A stretch of DNA of 14,120 nt from an uncultured Christensenella sp. (GTDB lineage: Bacteria > Bacillota > Clostridia > Christensenellales > UBA3700), in contig CAJTZR010000043.1 in the NCBI GenBank assembly GCA_910584035.1, forward strand, positions 1 through 14,120, in the 5' to 3' direction. This document shows positions 1 through 6,705 of the stretch, piece by piece. Position numbers and translations under genes: made by a program. The first letter of the stretch is position 1; the number at the start of each line of letters is the position of its first letter. The notes below the pieces were generated by a model that was given only the letters and a program-made list of their open reading frames with translations, ran no database searches and was not told the origin of the DNA.

Positions 1-148
1 TAATATAAATTATGTGTCGTTAAATTTGAGAGAACTCAAATTTAAACAAAAGCTACCGCTTTTTACTTGATAAATCAAGTCGACAACATTTGAATTAACA
101 ATTGCTGATGTCAAATGCCACTTCGTGTCGCTTGACTACAGCTTCCGA
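1..148 (+). repeat. Multi-hairpin dispersed repeat, copy R1
   Basis: R1 is the first of two head-to-tail copies of a non-coding element. Four stem-loops can be read in order: an 11-bp stem 20-30/35-45 with loop AGAA; AAAAGC/GCTTTT at 48-53/58-63 with loop TACC; ACTTGA/TCAAGT at 65-70/75-80; and GTCAA/TTGAC at 110-114/132-136 enclosing CAC-TTC-GTG at 119-127. It lacks the last, GC-rich hairpin present in copy R2, so it is probably an internally deleted copy. It begins at the first base of the window, so its true left boundary and any further upstream copy cannot be seen. Confidence 0.8.
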
Positions 149-340
149 TAATATAAATTATGTGTCGTTAAATTTGAGAGAACTCAAATTTTAAAAAAAA
201 TTACCGCTTTTTGCTTGATAAATCAAGTTGACAACATTGAATAACATCAGTCACTGCAAAATGTGGCTTCGCCACGCTTATTGGGGTCCCCACAAAATAA
301 CTTTTTTGTGGGGTGTATGGATAATTTCCACTAATATTAT
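149..340 (+). repeat. Multi-hairpin dispersed repeat, copy R2 (most complete)
   Basis: R2 repeats the start of R1 almost exactly from base 149 and continues further. Hairpins in order: TTAAATTTGAG against CTCAAATTT (168-187 region); a weaker AAATTACCGCTTTTT segment; GCTTGAT...ATCAAGT; GTGGC-TTC-GCCAC at 263-275; and a perfect 10-bp stem CCCCACAAAA/TTTTGTGGGG at 288-297/304-313. The 15-nt core ACAAAATAACTTTTT (292-306) inside the last hairpin is identical in copies R3, R4 and R8. The right end, around TTCCACTAATATTATTAA, loosely mirrors the left end of copy R3, which suggests imperfect terminal inverted repeats as in MITEs. There is no open reading frame. Confidence 0.85.
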
Positions 341-384
341 TAATTTTCAATTGCTACTCATTAATTTCTTAACTATTTAATTTA

Positions 385-1101
385 TTATTTTACTTTTTTA
401 CAGATAAATAGCAACCTAATACTTTTATCAGTTACATTGCAAAACTTTTCGCCGTCAAAAACTTGCACCTCAAAACCACTCTTTTCCAACAATTCAGTTA
501 CATAGCTTTGCTCGTGTATATATTGAGTATGGCTCTCGTCAAATCTTTTATAAAGTTCCCCACAAGGCTCAAACATTGTTATGTTCATTTTTACTTTATC
601 GGCAAAAAGCTTGTTTGTCCACAAATATGTATAGTCGTCCATATCCTCAAAAAACACATTATCGCCAATTACTTGCGTTAGTTTGTATTTACTACTAATA
701 TCAAATATAAAGTATCCGCCAGTTTTTAAATAGCTACTTACTTTATCAAAGACTTTGCCTAAGCTATCACTATCAATATAATTAAAGCCATCACTTACCG
801 CAACTACGCCATTCACCTTTGACGGAGGTGCAAAATTTTGCATATCGCTATGCACAAACTGCAAGTATCCTCTATTTTTAAAATTATTGTTGATTGCAAT
901 ATCCAACATTTCTTTACAATTGTCAACTGCAATCACGCTATCTGCAACCTTGACTAAAAAACTGGTAAAAGCACCACTTCCGCAAGCAAGTTCAACAACT
1001 TTACCAGTCAAGTAGTGCTTAATAAATTCAAAATATTGTGAATAGTCAAAATCGGTATTAGCTTTATCATAAATTTTTGCTAAACTTGAATAAGCATTCA
1101 T
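385..1101 (-). CDS. Class I SAM-dependent methyltransferase
   Basis: This 238-residue cytoplasmic protein has a Rossmann-type methyltransferase fold. Motif I, VVELACGSGAFT, is at about residues 35-46 and binds S-adenosylmethionine. The acidic residue after the next strand is D60 in AVDNCKEML. HSDMQNF near 84-90 fits motif II, and FIFDISS near 131-137 fits the later core strand. The C-terminal half (FEDMDDYTYLW... TELLEKSGFEVQVF) matches the usual small-molecule-type Methyltransf_25/11 proteins, but the substrate cannot be told. I chose the ATG at 1101 because MNAYSSLAKIYDK is the conserved-looking N-terminus; the frame stays open for 64 more codons, but that stretch overlaps the gene upstream and is low-complexity. 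Only four bases separate the start from the stop of the YesL-like gene, and an AAAGG-type ribosome binding site lies in that gene's tail, so the two are co-transcribed. Confidence 0.85.
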   Translation of the reverse strand: MNAYSSLAKIYDKANTDFDYSQYFEFIKHYLTGKVVELACGSGAFTSFLVKVADSVIAVDNCKEMLDIAINNNFKNRGYLQFVHSDMQNFAPPSKVNGVVAVSDGFNYIDSDSLGKVFDKVSSYLKTGGYFIFDISSKYKLTQVIGDNVFFEDMDDYTYLWTNKLFADKVKMNITMFEPCGELYKRFDESHTQYIHEQSYVTELLEKSGFEVQVFDGEKFCNVTDKSIRLLFICKKVK

Positions 1102-1105
1102 TATT

Positions 1106-2119
1106 TTACCTTTTTTTCTTTTTATTTTTGTTGTTATTTCTACGAACTTCGTTTGCAGCTTTACGGCGTTCTTTTTCTTGAGTGTACAACATATTTTGAT
1201 AAAGCACTTGAGTGTAATTATCTGCAACATAAACACCAAAGCATTGGATAGCTGTTGCATATGCTGCAAATCCAAACAAACCAAAAGTTGCAAGCAATAA
1301 CATTTTTGTTAAACTTGACCAAATAAATGCAATTGGTAAACCTATAAATAATATAGCTAGGAAAGTTTCAGCCAATAAAAGTGCTACTGCAAGCAAAGTG
1401 CTGTTTTTCATTTTATCTTTATTGCTAAAGTCATACATTGTAACCATTGGTAGATATTGTAGCATAAAATAGATTACTACTAAAGCGATTAAACAAGCTA
1501 ATATCATAACAAACCACATATACCAGCTTGTAAGTCCAGCTGCTACTAAATATAGATAACCAAATATTGAGGCAATAACACCATAAGCAACTACGCCAAT
1601 AACTGTAAAAGCTATAGTGTAAGGCAACCAATATTTTTTAATACCACGGAAAAAGTGACGGAATTTAATTTTCGCACCCCAAGCAACATTACGGCTAGAA
1701 TAAAATAAGCCAGACATTGCAACACCAATCAAAGTAAAGCAAGGAATTATTAAGGAATAAAACATTAATCTAAAAAGATAAATACCTTTTACTGCAAGAA
1801 TTGTATCGTTAGTTCCACCAATAAAACCAAAACCAAGGTCACCTACAAAGTTGAACGCATTATCAGCTATCCACTTTTGTTCCAAGTTTGGCATAACAAA
1901 TAATAACGCAATAAAAGGTGCTGCAAACAACAAACAAATCAAGTTTTGCAATACTAAACTGCCATAATTGAATTTAAAAGTACGCCACCAGTGACGGAAC
2001 ATACTACCATCAATAGCACTTCTGTTTATGCTCAAGTCATTGCCTAAGGTCATATTTTGCAAAACTCTTAAAGCAAATGATTGTTTATCAGATTTTTGTT
2101 TGTTTACTGTTTTTGCCAT
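1106..2119 (-). CDS. YesL-like (DUF624-type) integral membrane protein
   Basis: This 337-residue multi-pass membrane protein has about six hydrophobic segments, roughly at residues 55-76, 112-138, 163-185, 195-222, 240-262 and 268-290. The segment GLFYSSRNVAWGAKIKF followed by HFFRGIKKYW resembles the YesL/DUF624 family, where an aromatic-rich helix pair is followed by a basic cytoplasmic loop. It is longer than typical YesL (about 210 residues): it has a charged N-terminal extension of about 40 residues and a very basic C-terminal tail ending KKKKR. The ATG at 2119 has AGGAG at 2126-2130, six bases upstream. It is the first gene of a two-gene unit with the methyltransferase. Family function is unknown; YesL genes often lie beside sugar uptake genes, but none are seen here. 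Family assignment is by pattern only. Confidence 0.65.
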   Translation of the reverse strand: MAKTVNKQKSDKQSFALRVLQNMTLGNDLSINRSAIDGSMFRHWWRTFKFNYGSLVLQNLICLLFAAPFIALLFVMPNLEQKWIADNAFNFVGDLGFGFIGGTNDTILAVKGIYLFRLMFYSLIIPCFTLIGVAMSGLFYSSRNVAWGAKIKFRHFFRGIKKYWLPYTIAFTVIGVVAYGVIASIFGYLYLVAAGLTSWYMWFVMILACLIALVVIYFMLQYLPMVTMYDFSNKDKMKNSTLLAVALLLAETFLAILFIGLPIAFIWSSLTKMLLLATFGLFGFAAYATAIQCFGVYVADNYTQVLYQNMLYTQEKERRKAANEVRRNNNKNKKKKR

Positions 2120-2209
2120 AAAAAACTCCTATATTTGATTATTTATCTAATTAAAGATTTAAATAATATCTAAATTTTAGTGGTTGCAAATTTGTAGAAT
2201 GTATATTTT

Positions 2210-2238
2210 ACTCTAGCTAGATAATTGAACAAAGTCAA
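2210..2238 (-). promoter_or_regulatory. Candidate sigma-A promoter for the YesL-methyltransferase unit
   Basis: On the minus strand, TTGACT (2233-2238) is followed after exactly 17 bases by TAGAGT (2210-2215). The -35 box is good but the -10 matches only four of six bases, so this is a tentative call. It would give a 5' leader of roughly 80 nt before the ATG at 2119. Confidence 0.35.
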
Positions 2239-2460
2239 CTTGCAACATAAATTATTGTAAAAACAATTTAAAATTTTAATTTTGATAAAACTATTTTATT
2301 TACACTTTTTTTAAAGTTATGTCGTTACAAAAAATAATTAGCTAAATTATCGTCTAATCAAATTATCGCATAAAATTAATAATAAATACATTATTTTATA
2401 TAACTATATTCTACTATACACTAAAATTAAAAAAATATCAATTAAATTGCACCAAATCTT
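2239..2460. other. AT-rich divergent intergenic spacer
   Basis: The spacer lies between the minus-strand promoter of the YesL-like gene and the plus-strand promoter of the lysine operon. It is extremely AT-rich. I see no credible gene, and only short A/T stretches such as ATTATTGTAAAAACAAT that could form a weak hairpin. Confidence 0.5.
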
Positions 2461-2489
2461 TTGACAAATTAAAAAAAATATGCTATTAT
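2461..2489 (+). promoter_or_regulatory. Sigma-A promoter of the lysine operon leader
   Basis: A perfect -35 box TTGACA (2461-2466) is followed by a 17-bp spacer and -10 box TATTAT (2484-2489). The -10 is preceded by TGC, giving an extended -10. Transcription would start near 2496, just before the first stem of the lysine riboswitch, which is the expected distance. Confidence 0.85.
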
Positions 2490-2506
2490 TGTGTAAAATA
2501 TAAATA

Positions 2507-2724
2507 GATGCTAATAGAGGAGCAATCAGCAATAGTATGTCCGCCGATTGGTATGCAATTACCGACTGACAGAAAGGGTATGGTTGCCGAGGTCTTAATC
2601 ATATTGCAGTGGTTAAGGTTGGGTATAAGGCTAAATCCTTATAACTGTCATCTTAGATGGAGTACTATTATGCTAGCGATAAATGGTAATTTTTATTGCA
2701 GTACGATAGTCGTACTGCTTTTTT
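2507..2724 (+). ncRNA. Lysine riboswitch (L box) with expression platform
   Basis: Conserved lysine-aptamer landmarks appear in order: AGAGGAGC after the first strand of P1, GAAAGGG near 2572, GCCGAGG near 2586, GGGTAT near 2620, then AACTGTCATC...GATGGAG at 2643-2662, where the CATC-TTA-GATG hairpin sits. P1 pairs GCTAATAG (2510-2517) with CTATTATGC (2665-2673), with one bulged T. The terminator follows at once. The 3' strand of P1 (AGTACTAT, 2661-2668) can instead pair with the terminator region 2706-2716 across a 3-nt bulge, which supplies an antiterminator. Lysine binding would stabilise P1 and free the terminator, switching off asd-dapA-dapB. The regulatory direction is inferred from family knowledge and this geometry. 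Confidence 0.92.
2698..2724 (+). terminator. Intrinsic terminator of the lysine riboswitch
   Basis: GCAGTACGA (2698-2706) and TCGTACTGC (2710-2718) form a perfect 9-bp stem with loop TAG, followed by six Ts (2719-2724). It lies directly after the aptamer and upstream of asd, as in other L-box attenuators. Confidence 0.93.
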
Positions 2725-2768
2725 AATATCCAAATATCCAATATATTATCAAATTGTATTTAATTTTT

Positions 2769-2792
2769 AAAAGTTATTCCCTAATAACTTTT
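2769..2792 (+). promoter_or_regulatory. Hairpin abutting the asd ribosome binding site
   Basis: AAAAGTTATT (2769-2778) and AATAACTTTT (2783-2792) form a perfect 10-bp stem with loop CCCT. It is followed by a few Ts and then GGAGG at 2796-2800. It has the shape of a weak second attenuator or of an mRNA-stabilising hairpin, but with only one G-C pair it is thermodynamically weak. Confidence 0.5.
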
Positions 2793-2805
2793 TTTGGAGG
2801 TTTTT

Positions 2806-3804
2806 ATGAAAAAATTCAATGTTGCTGTTGTAGGTGCTACTGGTATGGTAGGTAGCAAATTCTTGGAAGTTCTAAGCGAAAGAAATCTTCCAGTAGAAAA
2901 CTACTATCTTTTTGCTTCAAGCAAAAGTGCTGGTAAAGTTATAGACTTTATGGGCAAACCTCATACTGTTATTGAACTTACTAATGAAAATATCGCAAAA
3001 TACCCAGTTGATTTTGCATTATTCTCTGCTGGCGGTGGCACATCTGCTAAATTCGCACCTGAATTTGTTAAAAATGGTGCTGTTGTAGTTGATAACTCTA
3101 GCCAATGGCGTATGTATGACAATGTACCTCTAGTAGTTCCAGAGGTTAACCCAGACGATATTGATTGGAACGAGGGTATCATTGCAAACCCTAACTGCTC
3201 TACAATTCAAGCAATGGTAGCATTAAAGCCATTACACGATAAATACACAATTAAACGTATTGTTTACAGCACATACCAAGCTGTTTCTGGTGCTGGTGTT
3301 GCTGGATATAACGATTTGGTTGAGGGTGTTAAAGGTGCTGAGCCTAAAAAGTTCCCTTACCCTATCTTTAACAACGTACTTCCTCACATTGACGTATTCT
3401 TGCCAAACGGCTATACTAAGGAAGAGGAAAAAATGATGAAAGAAACTCAAAAGATTCTTGACAAAAACATCAAAGTTACTGCTACTACAGTAAGAGTACC
3501 AGTATTAAACAGCCATAGTGAGTCAATCAATGTTGAGTTTGAAAAACCTTGTACTTTAGAGGGTATTTATGAGGCTTTGAGAGGTGCTGAAAATGTTATT
3601 CTTTACGATGACCCAGCAAACTTGAAATACCCAATGCCTATTATCTCAAGCGGTCACGATGAAACTTATGTTGGTCGTGTTAGAATTGACGAGACAGTTC
3701 CAAGCGGTTGTAACCTATGGGTAGTTGCTGATAATATACGTAAAGGTGCTGCAACTAATGCTGTACAAATTATGCAAAAATTAATGGAGAAAAAGTCTAA
3801 ATAA
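2806..3804 (+). CDS. asd: Aspartate-semialdehyde dehydrogenase
   Basis: This enzyme makes L-aspartate 4-semialdehyde from aspartyl phosphate with NADPH, at the branch point to lysine/diaminopimelate and to threonine and methionine. It has 332 residues, the normal family length. GATGMVGSKFLEVL at residues 10-23 is the nucleotide-binding loop. ANPNCST at 127-133 carries the catalytic cysteine C131. YQAVSGAG (157-164) holds the conserved glutamine Q158, and RVPVLNSHS (230-238) holds the catalytic histidine H237. I chose the ATG at 2806, preceded by GGAGG at 2796-2800 with a five-base gap, over an in-frame TTG at 2794 that overlaps the ribosome binding site. It is the first gene behind the lysine riboswitch and should be repressed by lysine. 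A repeat copy separates it from dapA. Confidence 0.96.
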   Translation: MKKFNVAVVGATGMVGSKFLEVLSERNLPVENYYLFASSKSAGKVIDFMGKPHTVIELTNENIAKYPVDFALFSAGGGTSAKFAPEFVKNGAVVVDNSSQWRMYDNVPLVVPEVNPDDIDWNEGIIANPNCSTIQAMVALKPLHDKYTIKRIVYSTYQAVSGAGVAGYNDLVEGVKGAEPKKFPYPIFNNVLPHIDVFLPNGYTKEEEKMMKETQKILDKNIKVTATTVRVPVLNSHSESINVEFEKPCTLEGIYEALRGAENVILYDDPANLKYPMPIISSGHDETYVGRVRIDETVPSGCNLWVVADNIRKGAATNAVQIMQKLMEKKSK

Positions 3805-3991
3805 TTAGTATTGGAAGCTTTACATACACCCCGCAAAAAAGTTATTTTGTGGGGGGCTCCAAGCACCCAAAAGGGTATTTTGCAGTAAATGATGTTAATT
3901 CAAAAAGTGTCGGCTTGATTTTTAAGCAAAAAGTGGAAGCTTTTATTTAACTTGAGTTTTCTCAAATTAAATGACACAAAATATTATTAAG
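3805..3991 (-). repeat. Multi-hairpin dispersed repeat, copy R3, inside the asd-dapA gap
   Basis: Read on the minus strand, this is a full-length copy of the R2-type element: the TTTGAG-AAAA-CTCAA hairpin, AAAAGC..CTTTTT, GCTT..AAGC, TTTGAATTAACATCA, then an ACCC-TTTT-GGGT hairpin (3865-3876), then the CCCC...GGGG hairpin with the core ACAAAATAACTTTTT (plus-strand 3836-3850). It begins directly after the asd stop codon and ends just before the dapA ribosome binding site, so almost the whole 204-bp gap is repeat. Where R2 has GTGGC/GCCAC, R3 has ACCC/GGGT, so the pairing is kept while the sequence changes. Confidence 0.85.
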
Positions 3992-4008
3992 CCGATTAGG
4001 AGGTTATT

Positions 4009-4887
4009 ATGTTTTCAGGAGTAGCTACTGCCCTAATTACGCCATTTAATTTTAAAGGTGTAGATTTTGACGCTTATGGCAGACTAATAGAAGACCAAAT
4101 TGCAAACGGAATTGATGCACTTGTTGTTTTAGGTACAACTGGTGAAGCTGCTACAATGACTCACGAGGAAAAAGTAGAAACAATTAAATTTGCAATCAAA
4201 AAAATAAACAAAAGAGTGCCAGTCATAGTCGGTACTGGCTCAAATTGCACAGCAACTGCTGTACAAAATAGTATCGAGGCGGAAAAACTTGGTGCAGATA
4301 TGCTTCTTGTTGTAACACCTTACTATAACAAATGCACAGAGGAAGGCTTAATCGCTCACTACTCTCAAATAGCACAAAGTGTTAATGTGCCAATTATTAC
4401 TTACAATGTTCCTGGTAGAACTGGCGTAAATATGACAGCAAAAACTATTAAAGCACTTGCAAATATACCAAACATAGTTGCAGTAAAAGAAGCAAGTGGT
4501 AACATTAGTCAAATTGCTAGCATTATTGGTGCCGTTCGTGGCAGTGATTTCAAGGTTTATAGTGGCGATGACGGCATTATTTTACCAGTAATGAGTATGG
4601 GTGCTCAAGGCTTAATTAGCGTTGCAAGTAATATCATTCCTAAACAAATGGTTGATATGGTACACGCTGTACAAAATGGTGATATGCAACTTGCACAAGA
4701 CCTATTCTTTAAATATCGTGGGTTAATGGAAGTTATGTTTTGCGAAACTAATCCTATCCCAGTTAAGTTTGCTTGTTCAAAATTAGGCTTTGGCGAAAAC
4801 TTACCACGCTTACCATTGACACCTATATCTGAAACTGGCAAAATCAAAGTTTTGGACGAAATGTACAATGTTGGTTTGATTAAGTAA
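4009..4887 (+). CDS. dapA: 4-hydroxy-tetrahydrodipicolinate synthase
   Basis: This enzyme condenses pyruvate with aspartate semialdehyde in the first committed step of the diaminopimelate/lysine branch. It has 292 residues, as usual for the family, and a TIM-barrel aldolase layout. LGTTGEAATM (41-50) is the pyruvate/carboxylate-binding loop. YNVPGRTG (132-139) supplies the catalytic tyrosine Y132 and the substrate-binding arginine R137. AVKEASGN (158-165) carries the Schiff-base lysine K160, matching K161 of the E. coli enzyme. The YSGDDG stretch near 184-189 is also typical. AGGAGG at 3998-4003 lies five bases before the ATG. It is followed by dapB after 16 bases. A repeat element of about 190 bp lies between asd and this gene, but no terminator with a plus-strand T tract is evident there, so read-through from the riboswitch promoter is likely. 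Confidence 0.96.
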   Translation: MFSGVATALITPFNFKGVDFDAYGRLIEDQIANGIDALVVLGTTGEAATMTHEEKVETIKFAIKKINKRVPVIVGTGSNCTATAVQNSIEAEKLGADMLLVVTPYYNKCTEEGLIAHYSQIAQSVNVPIITYNVPGRTGVNMTAKTIKALANIPNIVAVKEASGNISQIASIIGAVRGSDFKVYSGDDGIILPVMSMGAQGLISVASNIIPKQMVDMVHAVQNGDMQLAQDLFFKYRGLMEVMFCETNPIPVKFACSKLGFGENLPRLPLTPISETGKIKVLDEMYNVGLIK

Positions 4888-4903
4888 AACTATGGAGGAA
4901 TAA

Positions 4904-5671
4904 ATGACAAAAGTATTAATATGGGGTATTGGTGGCAGAATGGGTAGAACCTTGCTAGAATGCCTTAATAAAAATGAATATACACAAGCAGTTGGTGGCG
5001 TAGACAAGTTTGCAAAACAATCTGATTTTTCTATTCCAGTATTCAATAATGTATCTGACATAAATGTAAAAGCTGATGTTATTATTGATTTTTCAAGAGC
5101 TGAAGCAATTTATGATATCTTACCTTACGCAAAGGAATATAAAATACCAGTAGTATTATGTACCACTGGCTACAATGAATTAGATTTAGATTACATAAAT
5201 GAAATGTCTAAAGAGTTACCACTATTTAAATCAAGCAATATGTCACTTGGTATAAACTTGCTAATTGATTTAGTTAGAAAGGCTACTAACCTACTTGGCG
5301 AAAACTTTGATATCGAATTAATTGAACAACATCACAATGTTAAAGTTGATAGTCCATCTGGTACTGCAATTACTATTGCTGATGCAATTAATGAAGAAAT
5401 GAACAATACTTTGGAATTTAAGTTTGGTAGACACAATAACAATGAAAGACGTAAAAAGAATGAATTAGGTATTCACGCTGTACGTGGTGGAACAATAGTT
5501 GGTAGACACGAAGTGCTATTCCTTGGTAACGATGAAAATATCATTATTAAGCACGAGTCAAACTCGAAAGCAGTATTCGCTGAGGGTGCAGTTAAAGCAA
5601 GCATTTATATTGCAAGCATTAAAAAAGCTGGCATATACAATATGAACGACTTAATTCAATCATTGAATTAA
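4904..5671 (+). CDS. dapB: 4-hydroxy-tetrahydrodipicolinate reductase
   Basis: This enzyme reduces the DapA product to tetrahydrodipicolinate with NAD(P)H. It has 255 residues, within the normal range. GIGGRMGRTL (8-17) is the nucleotide-binding glycine loop. DFSRAE (62-67) and CTTGY (86-90) are conserved cofactor-site segments. EQHHNVKVDSPSGTA (141-155) is the family signature, with catalytic H143/H144 and K147. IHAVRGGTIVGRHEVLF (190-206) is the conserved C-terminal core. The ribosome binding site GGAGG at 4894-4898 lies five bases before the ATG, and the gap to dapA is 16 bases, so both are translated from one mRNA. No terminator follows directly; the first strong one is 400 bp downstream. 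The next pathway gene (a tetrahydrodipicolinate acyltransferase or DAP aminotransferase) is not in the window. Confidence 0.96.
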   Translation: MTKVLIWGIGGRMGRTLLECLNKNEYTQAVGGVDKFAKQSDFSIPVFNNVSDINVKADVIIDFSRAEAIYDILPYAKEYKIPVVLCTTGYNELDLDYINEMSKELPLFKSSNMSLGINLLIDLVRKATNLLGENFDIELIEQHHNVKVDSPSGTAITIADAINEEMNNTLEFKFGRHNNNERRKKNELGIHAVRGGTIVGRHEVLFLGNDENIIIKHESNSKAVFAEGAVKASIYIASIKKAGIYNMNDLIQSLN

Positions 5672-5799
5672 ATGTTTGAATTTTGAGAATTCATAAAAGT
5701 AATTCCGCAAATAGCAATATAAATAGCAAAAACAATTCTTCTAACTTAATAAAGTAATTATTTTAATTTACTTAAATATAATTAATTTGTTTAAGTAGC
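5672..5799 (+). other. Non-coding stretch immediately downstream of dapB
   Basis: This AT-rich region has no gene. It contains a small stem TGAATT/AATTCA (5677-5682/5688-5693) without a T tract, and an imperfect A/T inverted repeat near 5754-5775. It is probably the proximal 3' UTR of the lysine operon. Confidence 0.4.
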
Positions 5800-5805
5800 T
5801 ATAAT
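5800..5805 (+). promoter_or_regulatory. Isolated TATAAT box before the tandem structured motifs
   Basis: TATAAT matches the -10 consensus perfectly and lies seven bases before the first tandem structured motif at 5812. No good -35 box is found 16-18 bases upstream, and such hexamers are frequent in AT-rich DNA, so this is only a hint of a separate small RNA start. Confidence 0.25.
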
Positions 5806-5880
5806 TTAATCGTTTTACCACTTAAAAATACATATTTACAGAAAAATTGCTGTTTTGGTTGAAACATAATCACGTAAACT
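5806..5880 (+). repeat. Tandem structured motif, copy A
   Basis: This is the first of two related motifs. The segment TAATCG...ACCACTTAAA, then ATTTACA, then TTGCTG and TGGTT, then ACGT and CTA aligns base by base with copy B. The outer stem pairs GTTTTAC (5812-5818) with GTAAAC (5874-5879) with one bulged T. The inner hairpin pairs GTTT (5852-5855) with AAAC (5862-5865). No reading frame explains it. It could be part of the lysine-operon 3' UTR or a separate small RNA. Confidence 0.55.
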
Positions 5881-5897
5881 AAATCAAGTAAAATTAA

Positions 5898-5970
5898 TTA
5901 ATCGCTCACCACTTAAAGAAACATTTACAATAATATTTGCTGAGCTGGTTAAGCCAGAGGTACGTGAGCT
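5898..5970 (+). repeat. Tandem structured motif, copy B
   Basis: This second copy has a perfect outer stem GCTCAC/GTGAGC (5904-5909/5964-5969) and an inner hairpin CTGG-TTAAG-CCAG (5945-5957). Compared with copy A, two outer pairs change together (C-G in B, T-A in A), and the inner stem is rebuilt with different bases. This supports a real RNA structure. It resembles no riboswitch or tRNA that I recognise. Confidence 0.55.
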
Positions 5971-6070
5971 ATAAAAAACATATATATTTTAGATTGCAAA
6001 ATTATTTAGCAATTTAAATTAAGTAAATTTATACTTTTAAATACAACACATATTAATTTAACCTAACACA

Positions 6071-6115
6071 TAAATGCGAGATTTTGAATAAAAATCTCGC
6101 ATTTAGTTTTTATTT
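6071..6115 (+). terminator. Strong intrinsic terminator
   Basis: TAAATGCGAGATTTT (6071-6085) and AAAATCTCGCATTTA (6091-6105) form a perfect 15-bp stem with loop GAATA, followed by GTTTTTATTTT. The T-rich tail is on the plus strand only. It ends either the lysine operon, giving a 3' UTR of about 400 nt, or a small RNA covering the tandem motifs. Confidence 0.85.
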
Positions 6116-6215
6116 TATAATGAATAGGCTACTTTCCAAAATAATTAAATCAAATTAAAAATTTATTTTAAACAAATAAACTAATTATTGAAATAAAATA
6201 TCAAAATGAAAGCTG

Positions 6216-6362
6216 TTTAAACTTGTACTTGTCAAATATCCACACTGCATAGACATATGAAAATATATTAATTAAAAAATTATTTACCACACTTGATATT
6301 ATTACAATCCAAAACAAACAACCCATAATAACATTTGCTATCAACTACGATTAATTTAAATA
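6216..6362 (-). repeat. Mosaic repeat, copy II-a
   Basis: This stretch of about 147 bp is related to 8469-8616. Both start (on the plus strand) with TTTAAACTTG, share a CCACA block and a TAGA-ATAT block, and end with a segment like CATTTGCTATCAACTA...TTAATTTAAA. On the minus strand that end matches the interior of the multi-hairpin repeat (TTTGAATTAA..ATCAGTTGCT..CAAATG), but the hairpin-rich 5' part is missing. It meets copy R4 head to head at about 6352-6362. Confidence 0.55.
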
Positions 6363-6534
6363 ATATCGTTAAATTTGAGAAAATTCAAATTGAACCAAAA
6401 GCTACCGCTTTTTAATGAATAAATCAAGTCCAAACACTATTTTAAATTAACGCCAGTTAACTGAAAATACCCTTTGGAGTACTTATTGGAGTCCCAACAA
6501 AATAACTTTTTACGGGATATTTTTTCAGCTTTGA
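6352..6534 (+). repeat. Multi-hairpin dispersed repeat, copy R4
   Basis: This is a diverged full-length copy. It keeps GTTAAATTTGAG-AAAA-TTCAAATT, AAAAGCTACCGCTTTTT, ATAAATCAAGTC, AAATTAAC, a weakened ACCC-type hairpin near 6470, and the core ACAAAATAACTTTTT at 6497-6511 flanked by CCC and GGG. It runs into copy R5 through CAGCTTTGATAATTTAAATTATG, the same kind of junction as between R1 and R2. Confidence 0.75.
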
Positions 6535-6690
6535 TAATTTAAATTATGTGTCTTTTAATTTAAGAATCTTAAAATTAACTGATAGCTAACGCTTTTTTCT
6601 TGCATTAAAAATTACTTGTCATCACAAGTTTTTTTGCTTGAATTAATATCGGTTGCCAGCAAATATACATACGGGCTACTTGATTTCAAT
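6535..6690 (+). repeat. Multi-hairpin dispersed repeat, copy R5 (diverged)
   Basis: R5 starts with TAATTTAAATTATGTGTC as in R1 and R2. The first stem is TTAATTTAAG/CTTAAAATTAA (6555-6564/6568-6578), where the usual TTTGAG/CTCAAA pairing is replaced by TTTAAG/CTTAAA. TAGCTAACGCTTTTTT follows. The rest (TTGAATTAATATCGGTTGC...ACGGGCTA) matches the 8561-8616 piece rather than R2, so this is a different subfamily. It ends about 15 bases past the stop of the leucine-rich-repeat gene. An ACTTGT-CATC-ACAAGT hairpin with a T run (6614-6635) could act as a plus-strand terminator. Confidence 0.6.
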
Positions 6691-6705
6691 GTCTGATAAT
6701 TGCTA

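Noticed and set aside
288..313. Terminator for the methyltransferase gene
   Set aside because: The perfect CCCC/GGGG hairpin is in the right place on the minus strand, but neither strand has a T tract after it, and the hairpin belongs to the repeat.
1..340. CRISPR array
   Set aside because: Two long copies of 148 and about 190 bp with internal hairpins and no regular short repeats or spacers do not fit a CRISPR array.
1102..1293. N-terminal extension of the methyltransferase
   Set aside because: The extension lies entirely inside the YesL-like gene in another frame and is low-complexity; the ATG at 1101 gives a normal family N-terminus.
2508..2726. 72-codon open frame over the riboswitch
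   Set aside because: It coincides with the lysine aptamer and terminator, has no ribosome binding site, and its sequence is fully explained by RNA structure.
3232..3450. Antisense open frames inside asd, dapA and dapB
   Set aside because: They are shadows of well-supported coding genes with no ribosome binding sites of their own.
5904..5969. Possible tRNA-like gene
   Set aside because: The 6-bp closing stem and length of about 66 nt suggested a tRNA, but there are no D-arm, anticodon-arm or TTCGA-type T-loop features on either strand.
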